Part shown: one piece after another, positions 40,095 to 47,896 of the stretch | Numbering within the stretch: the stretch's first letter is position 1 | Layout: each line of letters starts with the position of its first letter | Source of the DNA: Marmoricola sp. OAE513 | GTDB taxonomy: Bacteria > Actinomycetota > Actinomycetes > Propionibacteriales > Nocardioidaceae | Assembly (NCBI RefSeq): GCF_040546585.1 | Contig: NZ_JBEPOC010000001.1 | Span: 186,001-250,000 of the forward strand | Length of the DNA stretch: 64,000 nt | Reading direction: 5' to 3' | Translations under genes and position numbers: made by a program | Notes under the pieces: generated by a model | The model's database searches: none | Seen by the model: only the letters and a program-made list of their open reading frames with translations | What the model was told of the DNA's origin: nothing

Positions 40095-41417
40095 ATGCGT
40101 TCCGACCCGTCGATCCTGCACATCGACCTGGACGCGTTCTTCGCCGCCGTCGAGCAGCGCGACAAGCCGTCGCTGCGGGGTAAGCCGGTGGTGGTCGGCG
40201 GGATCGGCGGACGCGGGGTCGTCGCAACGGCGTCGTACGAGGCCCGCGCGTTCGGCGTGCACTCGGCGATGCCGACCGCCGAGGCGAGACGGCGCTGCCC
40301 GAACGCCGCGTTCCTGGCGGGTCGGTTCCACGCCTACCGGGAGACCAGCCAGATCGTGATGTCCCTGCTGCGCGAGATCAGCCCGCTGGTTGAACCGCTC
40401 TCCTTCGACGAGGCGTTCGTCGACCTGGCCGCTTCCGACCTGACCGACCTCTCGGTCACGGCCGTCAGCGCCTTCGGCCTCGACCTGAAGGAACGGCTTG
40501 CCGACGCGACCGGCGGTCTGACCTCCTCGGTCGGGATCGGCACCTCGAAGTTCATCGCCAAGATCGCCAGCGAGCTCGACAAGCCGAACGGCATGGTCGT
40601 GATCGCGCCCGGCATGGAGCAGGACCTGCTCCGCCCCATGCAGGTCACCGTCATCCCCGGCGTCGGGCCGGCGACGGCGGAGAACCTGCGACGGATCGGC
40701 GTGCACACCGTGGCAGAGCTGGAGTCGATCAGCATCGAGGAGCTGGTTCGGGTCATCGGGAAGGCTCAGGGCACCAACCTCTACCACCTCGCCCGCGCCA
40801 CCGACGACCGACCGGTGGTCGCCGAGCGCGAGGCCAAGTCGATCAGCGTCGAGGACACCTACGAGACCGATCACGTGGACCGCCGCATCCTCGACGCCCT
40901 GGTCGAGCGGCAGTCGGTCAAGGTGACCGAGCGCCTGCGCAAGGCACGGATGTCCGGACGCACCGTCACCCTGAAGGTCCGGCTGCACGACTTCTCCACC
41001 CACACCCGGTCCGCGACGCTGCCCGGCCCGACCGACGACGCCAGGACCGTCAACAGGGTCGCCAAGTCCCTGCTCGCCGAGCTCGACACCTCGGGCGGCG
41101 TCCGTCTGCTCGGGGTCGGCGTCTCGGGTCTGGCGGACTGGATCCAGGACGACCTCTTCACCGGCACCGAGGACGTCCCCGACGAGGAGCTGGACGACGA
41201 CACCGAGACCGCGCTCGCCGCTCTCGCCCCGCGGCGCTACTGGCTGCCGGGCCTCGACGTGGTCCATGAGGAGCACGGCCAGGGATGGGTCTGGGGGTCG
41301 GGCCGCGGGGTCGTGACGGTTCGCTTCGAGACCGCCACCTCCGGGCCGGGACGCGTGCTCAGCTTCGCGGCGGACGACCCGGCTCTGCGCGCGCTGCAGC
41401 CCGCACCCGAAGAGTGA
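40095..41417 (+). CDS. dinB: DNA polymerase IV
   Basis: A 440-residue Y-family translesion polymerase. Catalytic acids are Asp11 in HIDLDAFFAAVE and the Asp-Glu pair in LSFDEAFVDL. SSVGIGTSKFIAKIASELDKPNG and VIPGVGPATAENLRRIG (helix-hairpin-helix) follow, then the little-finger domain. Beyond the usual end there is about 60 extra residues (WLPGLDVVHEEHGQGWVWGSG), a small beta domain seen in some actinobacterial Pol IV proteins. ATG 40095 follows TACGAT by six bases (leaderless). The last 59 bases overlap the convergent pxpC gene. Confidence 0.92.
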   Translation: MRSDPSILHIDLDAFFAAVEQRDKPSLRGKPVVVGGIGGRGVVATASYEARAFGVHSAMPTAEARRRCPNAAFLAGRFHAYRETSQIVMSLLREISPLVEPLSFDEAFVDLAASDLTDLSVTAVSAFGLDLKERLADATGGLTSSVGIGTSKFIAKIASELDKPNGMVVIAPGMEQDLLRPMQVTVIPGVGPATAENLRRIGVHTVAELESISIEELVRVIGKAQGTNLYHLARATDDRPVVAEREAKSISVEDTYETDHVDRRILDALVERQSVKVTERLRKARMSGRTVTLKVRLHDFSTHTRSATLPGPTDDARTVNRVAKSLLAELDTSGGVRLLGVGVSGLADWIQDDLFTGTEDVPDEELDDDTETALAALAPRRYWLPGLDVVHEEHGQGWVWGSGRGVVTVRFETATSGPGRVLSFAADDPALRALQPAPEE

Positions 41418-42255
41418 GCCGGTCCCCCGGCCGCGCCTGGGCGCAGGCCGCAAGGTCCTCGGCCCGTACGACCCCGACGACCGGGTAGCCGCCGGTGGTC
41501 GGGTGGTCGGCCAGGAAGATGACGGGTTGCCCGTTCGGGGGCACCTGCACGGCGCCCAGCACCATCGGCTCGGTGGGCAGCTCACCGGCGCGGACCCGCT
41601 GGATCGCCGTACCGGCCAGGCGCAGGCCGATCCGGTTGGACTCCGCAGCGACCGTGTACGTCGCGCCCTCGAGGGCGGCGACCGCCTCCGGGTGGAACCA
41701 GTCGTCGCGCGGCCCGAGGTCCAGGGTCAGCACGCTGCGCGCCGACGTGCGCGCCACCTCGACGGCAGGGGCCGTCGTACCGGGCTCTCCGAGAGGCAGG
41801 AGGTCCCCCACCGCGACGCGTGCCGGACCGAGCCCGGAGAGCAGGTCGGTCGAGCGCGACCCGAGCACGGGCTCGACGGCGACACCACCCGCGAGGCCGA
41901 CGTACGAGCGCAGCCCGGAGGTGGCGGCGCCGACCTCGACGCTCGATCCAGCCGGCACCGAGACCGCTGTCCCCCAGCCCACGTCGCGACCGTCGACCCG
42001 GACGGGGCACGACGCCCCCGTGACGGCGACCCGCAGTGCTGCGGAGACGCGGAACCGCACGCCCGTCAGCGTGGTCTCCAGCCCCGCAGCCGCCTCCGGG
42101 TTCCCCACCAGCCGGTTCGCCAGACGGAGGGCCGGTACGTCGAGCGCGCCCGACCGGGGAACGCCGAGGTGCGCGTGCCCGGGCCGCCCCAGGTCCTGGA
42201 TGGTCGTCAGAGCGCCGGCGTCGAGGATCTCCAGCGAGCGGGCGTTCTCAGCCAT
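41359..42255 (-). CDS. pxpC: 5-oxoprolinase subunit C (biotin-dependent carboxyltransferase-like)
   Basis: A 298-residue protein of the AHS2/KipA family. It carries the diagnostic ALTTIQDLGRPGHAHLGVP stretch (residues 15-33), SGALDVPALRLANRLVGNP and the late HPTTGGYPVVG loop. With PxpA and PxpB it forms the ATP-dependent 5-oxoprolinase that opens pyroglutamate to glutamate. Its start overlaps the pxpB stop by eight bases, so the two are coupled. Its 3' end overlaps dinB by 59 bases on the opposite strand. Confidence 0.9.
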   Translation of the reverse strand: MAENARSLEILDAGALTTIQDLGRPGHAHLGVPRSGALDVPALRLANRLVGNPEAAAGLETTLTGVRFRVSAALRVAVTGASCPVRVDGRDVGWGTAVSVPAGSSVEVGAATSGLRSYVGLAGGVAVEPVLGSRSTDLLSGLGPARVAVGDLLPLGEPGTTAPAVEVARTSARSVLTLDLGPRDDWFHPEAVAALEGATYTVAAESNRIGLRLAGTAIQRVRAGELPTEPMVLGAVQVPPNGQPVIFLADHPTTGGYPVVGVVRAEDLAACAQARPGDRLTLRVRAAARAEPGRPPRS

Positions 42256-42868
42256 CGACGAACCTCACCCGCGTCCCGGGGGTCAGCAGCGCCGGCTGGT
42301 CCGCGTCGGGTCGCCACAGCGTCGCGGTGGTCGTGCCGATCAGCTGCCACCCGCCGGGCGAGGAGCTCGGGTAGACACCGGTGTACGCGCCCGCCAGACC
42401 GACCGACCCAGGCCGGACCGAGGCCCTCGGCTCGCTCCGACGCGCCACGTCCAGGCCGTCGGGCAGACCCGAGCAGTAGGCGAAGCCGGGCGCGAATCCG
42501 CAGAACGTGACCACGAACGTCGTACGCCGGTGCAGCGCCACCACTTCGGCGGTGGTCACGTCCCACTGACGGGCGACCTCGTCGAGGTCAGGGCCGTCGT
42601 ACGACGTGGGCAGCTGGACGACCAAGCCCTCGGGGTGGCCGACGTGAGCAGACTCCTCGGCGAGAGGCGCAGTCAGACCTGCCAGGAGGGTCAGCGCTGC
42701 GGCCACGTCCGCCAGGCCGTCGAGCAGCACCGAGCGCGCCGCCGGCACGACGTCGGTCGCCCCGAGCTCACCGGCCCGGGCGAGCACCATCGCGTACGTC
42801 GCCGCCACCTGCGCGTCCGAGGCGCACTCGACCAGCAGCGCGTGCTGCCCTACGCGGAGTGCCTCCAT
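42248..42868 (-). CDS. pxpB: 5-oxoprolinase subunit B
   Basis: A 206-residue AHS1/KipI-family protein. After MEALRVGQHALLVECASD come the helical middle and the family motif CGFAPGFAYCSGLPDGLDV, then RRSEPRASVRPGSVGLAGAY (catalytic region) and PGGWQLIGTT. It pairs with PxpC in the oxoprolinase complex. ATG 42868 is chosen; ATG 42898 adds ten residues of poor quality. A 457-base spacer separates it from pxpA, with a strong hairpin in it, so pxpBC probably has its own promoter. Confidence 0.9.
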   Translation of the reverse strand: MEALRVGQHALLVECASDAQVAATYAMVLARAGELGATDVVPAARSVLLDGLADVAAALTLLAGLTAPLAEESAHVGHPEGLVVQLPTSYDGPDLDEVARQWDVTTAEVVALHRRTTFVVTFCGFAPGFAYCSGLPDGLDVARRSEPRASVRPGSVGLAGAYTGVYPSSSPGGWQLIGTTTATLWRPDADQPALLTPGTRVRFVDG

Positions 42869-42985
42869 GTCAGGAGTCTGCCGCACAGGGTCGTCCACAT
42901 GTGCCGCAGCCCGAATCGGCTCGCATTTCGGGTGCTATTTCGGGCGCATTCTTCGGGTCGCGAAAGAATGCACTCCAAAATGGGC

Positions 42986-43022
42986 GTAGGGCCCGTGAAA
43001 GTATGAGTTTCACGGGCCCTAC
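42986..43022 (-). terminator. perfect 15-bp hairpin upstream of pxpB
   Basis: GTAGGGCCCGTGAAA (42986-43000) pairs with its exact complement (43008-43022) around a seven-base loop. On the minus strand it is followed by GCCCATTTTGG, a short T-run, so it could stop transcription arriving from pxpA. It also forms a hairpin on the other strand. Confidence 0.6.
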
Positions 43023-43248
43023 AGGTGGACCGGCGGTGATGCTCCTGTCCTGAACCTGCCTTCATCTCCGGCCCTGAATCCCTTCATCACCCAGGGATTT
43101 CCGACGAGTTGCCTCGCCGGGCGAGTCCGAATCTTCCAGCTGATCCCCGCTGCCCTTGCGGGCCGCGGTAAGAGATTTCTACGTGACCAGCAGCACACGC
43201 GCAAGGGGTTTCGACAACATTTCTCGAGAGATTTTTCGTGTCGCCAAG

Positions 43249-43325
43249 TTGTCCACAACAGACGTATTCACATCCACAGATTCAGGTGCTTTTCCACAGG
43301 TCGACCCACAGGCACCTGTGGAGAA
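43249..43325. promoter_or_regulatory. cluster of DnaA-box-like sites
   Basis: TTGTCCACA (43249-43257) equals the actinobacterial DnaA box. TTTTCCACA (43290-43298) and TTCTCCACA on the minus strand (43317-43325) each differ by one base. A weaker ACATCCACA lies at 43270-43278. A CCACAGGT...ACCTGTGG inverted repeat (43294-43321) overlaps the last two. Binding of DnaA is inferred. Confidence 0.5.
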
Positions 43326-44054
43326 CTAGGACGACGGTGACCGCGGTCTGACGTCGTAGCCAGCTCCGCCGAGCGCCCGTCGTACGGCCCACGCCGTGGC
43401 CACGGCACCCGGTGAGTCACCGTGGACGCACACCGTGCGCAGTCGCGGGTCGGCCGCCAGCCGGACGGCGTTCGCAGCCACGTCGGCCGCCTCCTCCACG
43501 AGGGCGCCCGGCTGGTCGCGCGGCAGCAGGCGGCCGTCGTCGGTGTAGCCGCGGTCGGGAAACCCCTCCCCGACCGCATCACGTCCGGCCGCGACCGCCA
43601 GGCCGAGGACCACCGAGCCGGGAAGTCCGAGCACCGGCAGGTCACCGCTGCCGGCAAGGACCGCCGCAGCCTGTTCTGCGTCGTCCGCGATCCGGTTGTA
43701 GAGAGCACCGTGCGCCTTCACGTAGCTGACCCGGGTCCCGGCCGCCGTCGCGATCCGTCCCAGGACCTCGACCTGCTCCGCGACCCACTGCGTGAGCAGA
43801 CCGGTCTCCACGTCCATCCGGCGGCGGCCGAAGCCCTCCCGGTCGGCGTAGGAGACCTGGGCTCCCACGGCGATCCCGTCGGCAGCCGCCCGTTCGCAGA
43901 CCTCGCGCATCACGCGCTCGTCCCCCGCGTGGAACCCGCACGCGACGTTGGCGCTGGTGACCACCTCCAGCAGTCCGACGTCGTCGGTCACGCCCTCGCC
44001 GAGGTCGGCGTTCAGGTCGATCCGGGGCCTCCCCGGAGGCGATTCGTCGTGCAC
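43326..44054 (-). CDS. pxpA: 5-oxoprolinase subunit A (LamB/YcsF family)
   Basis: A 242-residue TIM-barrel-like protein that defines 5-oxoprolinase activity with PxpB and PxpC. The opening RIDLNADLGEGVTDDVGLLE, NVACGFHAGDERVM (metal or substrate histidine), YVKAHGALYNRIADD and the closing VCVHGDSPGAV are the family landmarks. GTG 44054 is chosen because it precedes the first motif by about ten residues, as in homologues. The divergent spacer toward the SigB-like gene contains three related CTGAGAA motifs. Confidence 0.92.
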   Translation of the reverse strand: MHDESPPGRPRIDLNADLGEGVTDDVGLLEVVTSANVACGFHAGDERVMREVCERAAADGIAVGAQVSYADREGFGRRRMDVETGLLTQWVAEQVEVLGRIATAAGTRVSYVKAHGALYNRIADDAEQAAAVLAGSGDLPVLGLPGSVVLGLAVAAGRDAVGEGFPDRGYTDDGRLLPRDQPGALVEEAADVAANAVRLAADPRLRTVCVHGDSPGAVATAWAVRRALGGAGYDVRPRSPSS

Positions 44055-44091
44055 GGGTCCAGTCTGGGGCAGCCGCGGCTCCGAATGGTCA

Positions 44092-44142
44092 CTGAGAAGT
44101 GTCTGAGAACGCGTAATCCTGGCAACTTCGGGCACTTCTCAG
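44092..44142. promoter_or_regulatory. three CTGAGAA motifs in the pxpA/sigB divergent spacer
   Basis: CTGAGAAGTG begins at 44092, CTGAGAACG at 44103 (11 bp later, one helical turn), and CACTTCTCAG, the inverse of the first, spans 44133-44142. The arrangement suits cooperative binding of a regulator at both divergent promoters. Confidence 0.45.
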
Positions 44143-44254
44143 ACGTCGTACATCTCGTAGGGCATCAACCGGGAGGGAATCCCCCACCCGGGCCAAGCGT
44201 TGAAACAGTCGGAGCCAGCACCCCAGGCCCCACTGCAGGAAAGGGAGGGCCACC

Positions 44255-45202
44255 GTGACCGTACGTCGCACCGAACGTGAGATCGAAGGCCGTGACAGCG
44301 TCGGGCTGTACCTCGACGAGATCGCACGGACGCCGCTGCTCGACGCCATCACCGAGGTCGAGCTGTCCAAGACCATCGAGGCCGGCCTGATGGCCGCCGC
44401 TCTGCTCGAGGAGGGTCGGGTCGGACGCCGCAAGGGCGGTGCCCCCGGCTTCGCCACGCAGGCCGAGCTCGAGTGGATGGTCGAGGAGGGCGAGCGGGCC
44501 GTGCAGCAGTTCATCAACGCGAACCTGCGCCTGGTCGTCTCGATCGCCCGCAAGTACGGCCGCAGCGCGATGCCGATGCTCGACCTGATCCAGGAGGGCA
44601 ACACCGGCCTGATCCGCGCCGTCGAGAAGTTCGACTACGCGAAGGGCTACAAGTTCTCCACCTACGCCACCTGGTGGGTCCGTCAGGCGATCACGCGCGG
44701 GATCGCCCAGCAGGCACGCGTCGTCCGGCTCCCGGTGCACGTGGTCGAGGAGCTCAACCAGGTCTCCTCCGCCCGCCGCACCCTGGAACGCCAGCTGGGC
44801 CGCGAGCCCGACCCGAGCGAGATCGCCACCGAGCTCGGCCTCGACCTCGACCGGGTCCTCGACCTGATCGCCTGGGGTCGCGACCACGTCAGCCTCGACA
44901 CCCCGCTCGACGTCGACGGCGACACCTCCCTGGGCGACCTGATCGCGCAGGAGAGCTCTCCGGGCCCGGACCTGACCGTGCTCGACACCGAGGCCCGCGA
45001 CCGGCTCAACACGCTGGTCGAGAACCTCGACGAGCGGTCCGCCGACATCATCCGGTCGCGCTACGGCCTGGTCGACGGTCGGCAGCACAAGCTCGCCGAC
45101 ATCGGCACCAAGCACGGCATCTCCGCCGAGCGGGTCCGCCAGCTGGAGCGGGAGGCGATCGCCAAGCTGCGGCGCCTCGCCGACCCGGACCTGGCGGCCT
45201 GA
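44255..45202 (+). CDS. sigB: SigB-like (group 2) RNA polymerase sigma factor
   Basis: A 315-residue sigma-70 factor close to the principal sigma (regions 1.2-4 intact) but without the Lys-rich N-terminus. It has [51 protein letters not shown] and, in region 4, DIGTKHGISAERVRQLEREA. Group 2 factors of this type (SigB of mycobacteria, HrdA/D of Streptomyces) serve stationary phase or stress promoters. A strong ribosome site (GGGAGG) lies six bases upstream of GTG 44255. The divergent upstream spacer has a possible operator set. No anti-sigma gene is adjacent. Confidence 0.88.
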   Translation: MTVRRTEREIEGRDSVGLYLDEIARTPLLDAITEVELSKTIEAGLMAAALLEEGRVGRRKGGAPGFATQAELEWMVEEGERAVQQFINANLRLVVSIARKYGRSAMPMLDLIQEGNTGLIRAVEKFDYAKGYKFSTYATWWVRQAITRGIAQQARVVRLPVHVVEELNQVSSARRTLERQLGREPDPSEIATELGLDLDRVLDLIAWGRDHVSLDTPLDVDGDTSLGDLIAQESSPGPDLTVLDTEARDRLNTLVENLDERSADIIRSRYGLVDGRQHKLADIGTKHGISAERVRQLEREAIAKLRRLADPDLAA

Positions 45203-45226
45203 GGGTTCACGCAACCCACCACGGCC

Positions 45227-45258
45227 CGGTCGCGGGGTTAGGGGATTACCCGCGACCG
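45227..45258. terminator. bidirectional terminator between the SigB-like gene and coaE
   Basis: CGGTCGCGGG (45227-45236) and its exact complement (45249-45258) enclose a 12-base loop containing the coaE stop codon. A 10-bp GC-rich stem between convergent genes could serve both, although no U-run is seen. Confidence 0.6.
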
Positions 45259-45842
45259 CCCAGCACCTCGAAGACCTCCGTCACCCGGCGACGGAGGTCT
45301 TCGAGTGTCCCGGTGTTCTCGATGACGTGGGACGCGATCGCCAGCCGGTCCTCCCGGCTCGCCTGGGCTGCCATCCGGGATCGTGCCTCGTCCTCGGTCC
45401 ACCCCCGGTCGCGCACCATCCGCTCCACCTGGAGCTCGGCCGGTACGTCGACCACGACGACCGCGTCGAAGGTGTCGGCGCGACCGCTCTCGGCCAGCAG
45501 CGGGATGTCGTGGACGACCAGGGAGCCCTCCGGGGCGTTCGCCTCGAGGTCGATGATCCGCTCGAACACCAACGGGTGCACGATCGCCTCGAGCCGTTTG
45601 CGCGCGGCGGCGTCACCGAACACCAGCGCACCCATGGCGGGGCGGTCCAGGTCGCCGTCGGGGGTCAGGATGCCCTCCCCGAACTCGGCGACCACGGCCG
45701 CCAACCCGGGGGTGCCCTTCTGGACCACCTCGCGGGCCAGGACGTCTCCGTCGATGATCACTGCGCCCAGCTCGGCGAGGATCGCCGAGACGGTGCTCTT
45801 GCCCGAGGCGATGCCGCCGGTCAGGCCTACTCGTGTCGTCAC
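45246..45842 (-). CDS. coaE: dephospho-CoA kinase
   Basis: A 198-residue P-loop kinase that makes coenzyme A from dephospho-CoA, the last CoA synthesis step. The loop is GLTGGIASGKSTV, the adenine-region Asp lies in IDGDVLAREVV, VHPLVFERI and VVHDIPLLAESG follow, and the lid has QASREDRLAIASHV. GTG 45842 is supported by TAGCCT six bases upstream, so the message is probably leaderless. In mycobacteria coaE lies next to rpsA; here 13 kb of other genes intervene. Confidence 0.93.
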   Translation of the reverse strand: MTTRVGLTGGIASGKSTVSAILAELGAVIIDGDVLAREVVQKGTPGLAAVVAEFGEGILTPDGDLDRPAMGALVFGDAAARKRLEAIVHPLVFERIIDLEANAPEGSLVVHDIPLLAESGRADTFDAVVVVDVPAELQVERMVRDRGWTEDEARSRMAAQASREDRLAIASHVIENTGTLEDLRRRVTEVFEVLGGRG

Positions 45843-45864
45843 AGGGCGAGGCTACGCGCACGAG

Positions 45865-45888
45865 CGGAGCAGCGAAGAGCCTGCTCCG
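45865..45888 (-). terminator. short hairpin after the SIMPL gene
   Basis: CGGAGCAG (45865-45872) and CTGCTCCG (45881-45888) form an 8-bp stem with an eight-base loop, between the SIMPL stop and the leaderless coaE promoter. Confidence 0.4.
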
Positions 45889-45918
45889 TCGTCCGCGGGG
45901 CGAGAAGCGTTGAGCGTG

Positions 45919-46602
45919 TCAGGACGCCAGGACGAACTCGGCATCGACGGAAGCTCCCACCTCGATGTTCTTGGGCACCAGAACGCGTTCGCCCGATGAA
46001 GTCGCGTCCTCGGCACCACCCACCGAGCCGAGCAGCTCGAGGTGTCGATCCGGTCCGTTCTGGGTGAGCGCGGGAAACCCGAGCCCTGGGTCCGAGATCG
46101 CGCGCACCTGAACCTGTCCCAGGTCGAGCGCGTCGGCGTAGTCCTGGGCACGTTTGCGCGCATCCCGGACGGCACGCTGGCGCGCCTTCACCTCGACGGC
46201 CTCCCGCTTCTTGGACGTCAGCGTCCAGTCGACCCAGCCGACGCTGAAGCCGAGGACCTCCGAACCCGCGGTCACCCAGGAAGACAGCTCGTCGAAGTCG
46301 GAGAACTTCACCTCGAGACTGACGCTCGACTGGTGCACCTCGGCCATGTCGTTGCCGTTCCGGTCCCGCGGGATCCAGGCCCGGGTGCTCACCTGATCGA
46401 CGGAGTACCAGGTGATCGGCCCCGAGCGCTTGTCGTGGAGGTCTTGCACCGAAGCGACCACGTCGCGCAGCGAGGCGGTGACGGCGCGCATGACCTCGAC
46501 CGGGTCAGGGCCTTGCAGGCTGATCTCGCAGTGCACGGTCCCGCGTTCTGCCGGGTAGGAGCTGGTGTGCGAGCCGCGTACGCGGACGTTGATGGGTTCC
46601 AT
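45919..46602 (-). CDS. SIMPL (DUF541) domain protein
   Basis: A 227-residue protein of the SIMPL family. It opens NVRVRGSHTSSYPAERGTVH, with EISLQGPDPVEVMRAVTASL and DLHDKRSGPITWYSV in the middle, ending in GASVDAEFVL. No signal peptide is visible, whereas many family members are periplasmic or exported, so cellular location is unclear. The function of SIMPL proteins is poorly known. TAGCGT six bases before ATG 46602 implies a leaderless transcript. It is divergent from the AMP ligase gene. Confidence 0.85.
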   Translation of the reverse strand: MEPINVRVRGSHTSSYPAERGTVHCEISLQGPDPVEVMRAVTASLRDVVASVQDLHDKRSGPITWYSVDQVSTRAWIPRDRNGNDMAEVHQSSVSLEVKFSDFDELSSWVTAGSEVLGFSVGWVDWTLTSKKREAVEVKARQRAVRDARKRAQDYADALDLGQVQVRAISDPGLGFPALTQNGPDRHLELLGSVGGAEDATSSGERVLVPKNIEVGASVDAEFVLAS

Positions 46603-46651
46603 GAGCGGACGCTAGGACGCACCCCCGACAGACGTGCGCGAGAATCGAGGG

Positions 46652-47887
46652 GTGTCGACGGAGCGCTTGAACCCCGGGGACCGGGTCGCCCTCCTCGTCC
46701 CGGGCTCGCCCACGTACGTCGACGTGGTGATCTCCCTGCTGGCGCGCGGCGTCGTACCGATCCCGCTGGACCCGCGGTTGACGGAGGTCGAGCGGACCCA
46801 GATCCTCGCCGACCTGACCCCGTCCCTCGTCGTGACCAGCGCCGACGAGCTCGTCGCGCTCGACCACGGGTGGCAGCCCGGCGACCTACCGCAGGCCCGC
46901 CCGATGCACGTCACCAGCGGCACCACGGGCACGCCCAAGGGCGTCTGGAGCGGAGTGCTCTCCCCCACCTCGGCGGCCGCCCTGGTCGCTGAGGAGCGCG
47001 ACCTCTGGGGGTTCGCCGCGAACGACGTGAACCTCGTGCTCAGCCCGCTCTACCACTCGGCGCCACTCCGGTTCGCGGTCGGCACGCTGCTCGCCGGCGG
47101 TCGGCTGGTCATCCCGGGCGCGTTCGACCCGGAGACCGTCACCGCCGCGATCCGGACCGAACGCCCCACCACGATGTTCTGCGTGCCGGCGCACCTGCAG
47201 CGGCTCTTCACGTACTGGGACGAGACGGGCTGGCCGGACCTGACCTGCTTCCGGCTCGTCGCCCATGCCGGCGCTCCGTGCCCCGACCACCTCAAGCGGC
47301 GTCTCATCGAGGCGTTCCCCCCTGGTTCGACCTGGGAGTTCTACGGGTCCACCGAGGGTCAGTTCACCGCCTGCGCGAGCGAGGAGTGGGAGCAGCACCT
47401 TGGCACGGTCGGACGTGCCCGCCCGGGGCGCCGCCTCAGTGTCGACGACGACGGCCTGATCTGGTGCTCGGTCCCCGAGCACGCCCGGTTCACCTACTTC
47501 AACGCTCCCGAGAAGACGGCGGCGGCCTGGCAGGGCGACAGCTTCACCGTCGGCGACCTCGGAAGGCTCGACGAGGACGGCTACCTCTACCTCGAGGGCC
47601 GCCGCGAGGACCTCGTGATCAGCGGAGGAGTCAACGTCTACCCGGCCGAGGTCGAGAACGCGTTGGCCGAGCACCCCGGCGTCACCGACGTCGCCGTGTA
47701 CGGGATACCGGACGACGACTGGGGTCAGCGGGTCTGCGCGGCGTACGTCGGGACCGCGACGCCCGCCGAGCTGGACGTCTGGGCCCGCGGACGGCTCGCC
47801 CCTCCGAAGCGCCCGAAGGACTACCGCGTCGTCGCGGAGATCCCCCGCACGCTCACCGGCAAGATCCTCCGCCGCCACCTGCGATAG
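46652..47887 (+). CDS. AMP-dependent acid-CoA ligase-like protein, short N-terminus
   Basis: A 411-residue adenylate-forming enzyme. Motifs are HVTSGTTGTPKGVWSGV, YGSTEGQ, VGDLGRLDEDGYLYL, SGGVNVYPAEVE and the catalytic Lys in LTGKILRR. It is about 80-100 residues shorter than typical ligases because it begins directly at PGDRVALLVPGSPTYVDVV. A GAGAAT box six bases before GTG 46652 supports that start, and GTG 46634 is also in frame. The natural acid is unknown. It lies between the divergent SIMPL gene and the convergent regulator gene. Confidence 0.83.
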   Translation: MSTERLNPGDRVALLVPGSPTYVDVVISLLARGVVPIPLDPRLTEVERTQILADLTPSLVVTSADELVALDHGWQPGDLPQARPMHVTSGTTGTPKGVWSGVLSPTSAAALVAEERDLWGFAANDVNLVLSPLYHSAPLRFAVGTLLAGGRLVIPGAFDPETVTAAIRTERPTTMFCVPAHLQRLFTYWDETGWPDLTCFRLVAHAGAPCPDHLKRRLIEAFPPGSTWEFYGSTEGQFTACASEEWEQHLGTVGRARPGRRLSVDDDGLIWCSVPEHARFTYFNAPEKTAAAWQGDSFTVGDLGRLDEDGYLYLEGRREDLVISGGVNVYPAEVENALAEHPGVTDVAVYGIPDDDWGQRVCAAYVGTATPAELDVWARGRLAPPKRPKDYRVVAEIPRTLTGKILRRHLR

Positions 47888-47896
47888 TCCCCGGGG

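Larger units (their letters stand above)
42869..43325. other. 457-bp spacer between pxpA and pxpB with hairpins and DnaA-box-like sites
   Basis: No gene is convincing here. The part near pxpB has three TTTCGGG-like repeats and two hairpins (42948-42975 region, stem GCATTCTT; 42986-43022, 15-bp stem). The part near pxpA (43170-43325) is AT-richer and carries several DnaA-box-like sequences plus a TCTCGAGA palindrome at 43222-43229. Confidence 0.6.

Noticed and set aside
43170-43325. Chromosomal replication origin
   Set aside because: No dnaA, dnaN or rpmH nearby, and too few boxes for an actinobacterial oriC.
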